This document shows, piece by piece, positions 41,536 to 42,948 of a stretch of 42,948 nt of DNA. The position numbers and the translations under genes were made by a program. This stretch comes from Ruminococcus flavefaciens (lineage in GTDB: Bacteria; Bacillota; Clostridia; Oscillospirales; Ruminococcaceae): positions 1 through 42,948 of the forward strand of contig CACWPR010000009.1 in assembly GCA_902762855.1 (NCBI GenBank), in the 5' to 3' direction. The number at the start of each line of letters is the position of its first letter. Within the stretch, counting starts at the first letter, position 1. The notes under the pieces were generated by a model, which worked only from the letters and a program-made list of their open reading frames with translations, had not been told where the DNA came from and made no database searches.

Positions 41536-41925
41536 TTACTTTCTCTCCTTGAGGAGGTCTCTGATCTCTGTGAGGAGAACTTCTTCCTTCGGAGGCTCAG
41601 CAGGCTTCTCTTCTTCCTTCTTCTTGCCGATAGCCATGAGCTTATTGACACCCTTCATCATAAGGAATATGCAGAATGCCATAATGAGGAAGTTGATAAC
41701 AGCTGTTACGAAATGACCCCAGTTGAGGTACTGTCCTGTGTCGCCGAGCTTGATAGTGCCGCCGACTTCTGCACCGCCGATGCAGGCGATGAGAGGATTG
41801 ATGAAATCCTCGGTGAATGCGGTAACGATGTCACCAAACGCAGCACCGATGATAACACCGATAGCCATGTCCATTACATTACCTTTGAGTGCGAATGCTT
41901 TGAATTCTTCCAAAAACTTCTTCAT
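41536..41925 (-). CDS. mscL: Large-conductance mechanosensitive channel MscL
   Basis: This 129-residue protein forms the pentameric pore that opens under membrane tension and saves cells from osmotic downshock. The start FLEEFKAFALKGNVMDMAIG and IIGAAFGDIVTAFTEDFINP are diagnostic of the first transmembrane helix; the second helix is FVTAVINFLIMAFCIFLMMK, followed by a charged C-terminal helical bundle region. AAAGGAG precedes the ATG. It begins 36 bases after the stop of the repeat-rich protein and probably shares its transcript. Confidence 0.97.
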   Translation of the reverse strand: MKKFLEEFKAFALKGNVMDMAIGVIIGAAFGDIVTAFTEDFINPLIACIGGAEVGGTIKLGDTGQYLNWGHFVTAVINFLIMAFCIFLMMKGVNKLMAIGKKKEEEKPAEPPKEEVLLTEIRDLLKERK

Positions 41926-41961
41926 TTGGATTCTCCTTTTCTTTTGATAGATTTTGGTGTA

Positions 41962-42948
41962 TTAAATTTCCGGCAAGCCGGGAATTTCCGGGGTATCATC
42001 CTTTGCAGTTTTTCTGGCCTGCATATATTCCGGCAGCTCTATAGCGTCGAGCTCGTCGGCATATAATGCCTTTTTCTTAGGCATAGCCTCAACTGCACGG
42101 TCTGCCTGAGCCATGATAGCCTCACGGTGCTCAGGTACATAGGCCTCAAGCTGGCCTGCGTCCGCCTCTTCTGTCACACTCATAGTCACCCGTGAGCGTT
42201 TCTGCGTATATGAATCAAGGTCGTCTGCATTGACGTTCTTAGTTGTGCCCATATAATCATGGGACTTTGTCTGCTCCTTTGCCCTGAGATCTCCTGCATT
42301 GACATTGGCTGTCTGCTTCATGTAGAACTTGTTGAACTTAGCCTCTGTATTCGGGGCAAGTCCTGCTGCGTCAACAAGGGGAGTATCTCCCATATAATCG
42401 ACCTTTTTCCTCTCAGGCTTCCTGAGTCTGCCTGCGTCCATGCCCTGAGCTGACACACTGCCCATATCGTGCTTTCCGAAGAAATCATCTGCCGGCTCGG
42501 CGTGTTCGGTCTTTTTGCCGCCGTCGAAGAATTCCCAGAAATCATCCGGGACCTCCACACGCTTTTCCTCCTGAGGAGGAGCCTGCTGGGGCTGTCTGTA
42601 GTTCTGAGCAAATGGATTCTGGGGAGCTGTGCCCATTCCGGGCATACCGCCCATTGGAGCCATACCGCCCATAGGTGCCTGCTGCTCGCCGAATTCACCT
42701 ATCGGCTGCTGAGGATACATAATAGGCTGGCTGTATATAGGCATACCACTTGGGTCATAGCCGATTATCTGGGGCTGCGGATACATCATAGGCTGGCCGT
42801 ATATAGGCATACCGCTTGGGTCATAGCCGATTATCTGGGGCTGCGGATACATCATAGGCTGGCCGTATATAGGCATACCGCTTGGGTCGTAACCGATTAT
42901 CTGGGGCTGAGCATACATCTGTGGCTGGCCGTTCATCTGAGGCATTCC
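41962..42948 (-). CDS. Repeat-rich cytoplasmic protein (5' end missing)
   Basis: At least 328 residues; the frame is open to the window end, so the true start is outside. The first part holds Gln/Pro/Met/Tyr-rich 22-residue repeats with the core IIGYDPSGMPIY (three full copies plus a degraded one), then a Gly/Met stretch. The second part carries a short motif repeated about six times, with cores MDAGRL, VDAAGL, VNAGDL, VNADDL, ADAGQL and YADELD, often followed by a YMG turn. No membrane segment or enzyme motif is seen. It could be a scaffold with repeated docking peptides. It is upstream of mscL in the same operon. Confidence 0.65.
   Translation of the reverse strand, partial: GMPQMNGQPQMYAQPQIIGYDPSGMPIYGQPMMYPQPQIIGYDPSGMPIYGQPMMYPQPQIIGYDPSGMPIYSQPIMYPQQPIGEFGEQQAPMGGMAPMGGMPGMGTAPQNPFAQNYRQPQQAPPQEEKRVEVPDDFWEFFDGGKKTEHAEPADDFFGKHDMGSVSAQGMDAGRLRKPERKKVDYMGDTPLVDAAGLAPNTEAKFNKFYMKQTANVNAGDLRAKEQTKSHDYMGTTKNVNADDLDSYTQKRSRVTMSVTEEADAGQLEAYVPEHREAIMAQADRAVEAMPKKKALYADELDAIELPEYMQARKTAKDDTPEIPGLPEI
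42722..42919. repeat. Three in-frame 66-base tandem repeats
   Basis: The period of 66 bases is exact at 42722, 42788 and 42854, and the copies differ at only a few bases, giving 22-residue protein repeats. A partial, diverged fourth unit follows to the window end. The near identity suggests recent duplication and possible length variation between strains. Confidence 0.9.

Noticed and set aside
42722..42919. CRISPR or non-coding satellite
   Set aside because: The 66-base period is a multiple of three and keeps the reading frame of the minus-strand protein, so these are protein repeats.

Overview
The window looks like chromosomal DNA from a Gram-positive anaerobe of the Clostridia, most likely a Ruminococcus-type member of the Oscillospiraceae. 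That placement is an inference from gene content: NfnAB, an intracellular alpha-glucan pathway, a Cthe_2159-type carbohydrate-binding lipoprotein, a Spo0A-family protein, NifS/NifU and the ylxM-ffh-rpsP-khpA order. No rRNA, tRNA, phage or insertion sequence was recognised. Sixteen promoters share a near-consensus sigma-A form with exactly 17 bases between the -35 and -10 boxes, and several of them settle gene starts.

Layout. 1-4713 (+): murF (cut by the window edge), ddl, a membrane protein, a hexapeptide acetyltransferase and a LysR regulator. 4763-7118 (+): nfnA-nfnB, electron-bifurcating transhydrogenase. 7212-10541: a YkgJ-type metal-cluster protein (-), a DUF805 protein (+), then the signal-recognition/ribosome operon ylxM-ffh-rpsP-khpA (-). 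10689-15930 (+): a membrane-fused glycerophosphodiesterase, two cyclophilin-like exported proteins (one without catalytic motifs) and murA. 15969-17456 (-): an operon of a DUF2225-like protein, a 32-residue ORF and a Spo0A-like regulator with a degenerate receiver. 17709-23394 (-): an AI-2E family permease, a GH13 alpha-glucanase and glycogen phosphorylase.

23886-28164 holds a signal-peptidase-like membrane protein without the catalytic serine motif, a zinc-ribbon membrane protein, a CarD-type regulator and a small lipoprotein. 28165-28674 is a gene-free segment with a DnaA-box-like cluster followed by a 23-bp hairpin placed at a predicted transcription start. 28675-33686 (+): DUF2461, RNase HI, NifS, NifU and a cytoplasmic sugar-binding-domain/GGDEF protein. 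33725-38537 (-): a lipoprotein, a DEDDh exonuclease and a complete preQ0/preQ1 operon (queD-queE-folE-queC-queF) behind a structured leader with an intrinsic terminator. 38879-42948: a carbohydrate-binding lipoprotein, tandem and dispersed intergenic repeats, PPK2, MscL and a repeat-rich protein cut by the window end.

The genes are mainly housekeeping: wall precursor synthesis (murF, ddl, murA), redox balance (Nfn), glycogen turnover (glgP, GH13), Fe-S assembly and tRNA modification. The least explained parts are the Spo0A-like operon, the serine-less signal-peptidase-like protein, the sugar-sensing diguanylate cyclase, the 28.2-28.6 kb intergenic segment, the que leader and the repeat-rich protein at the right end.
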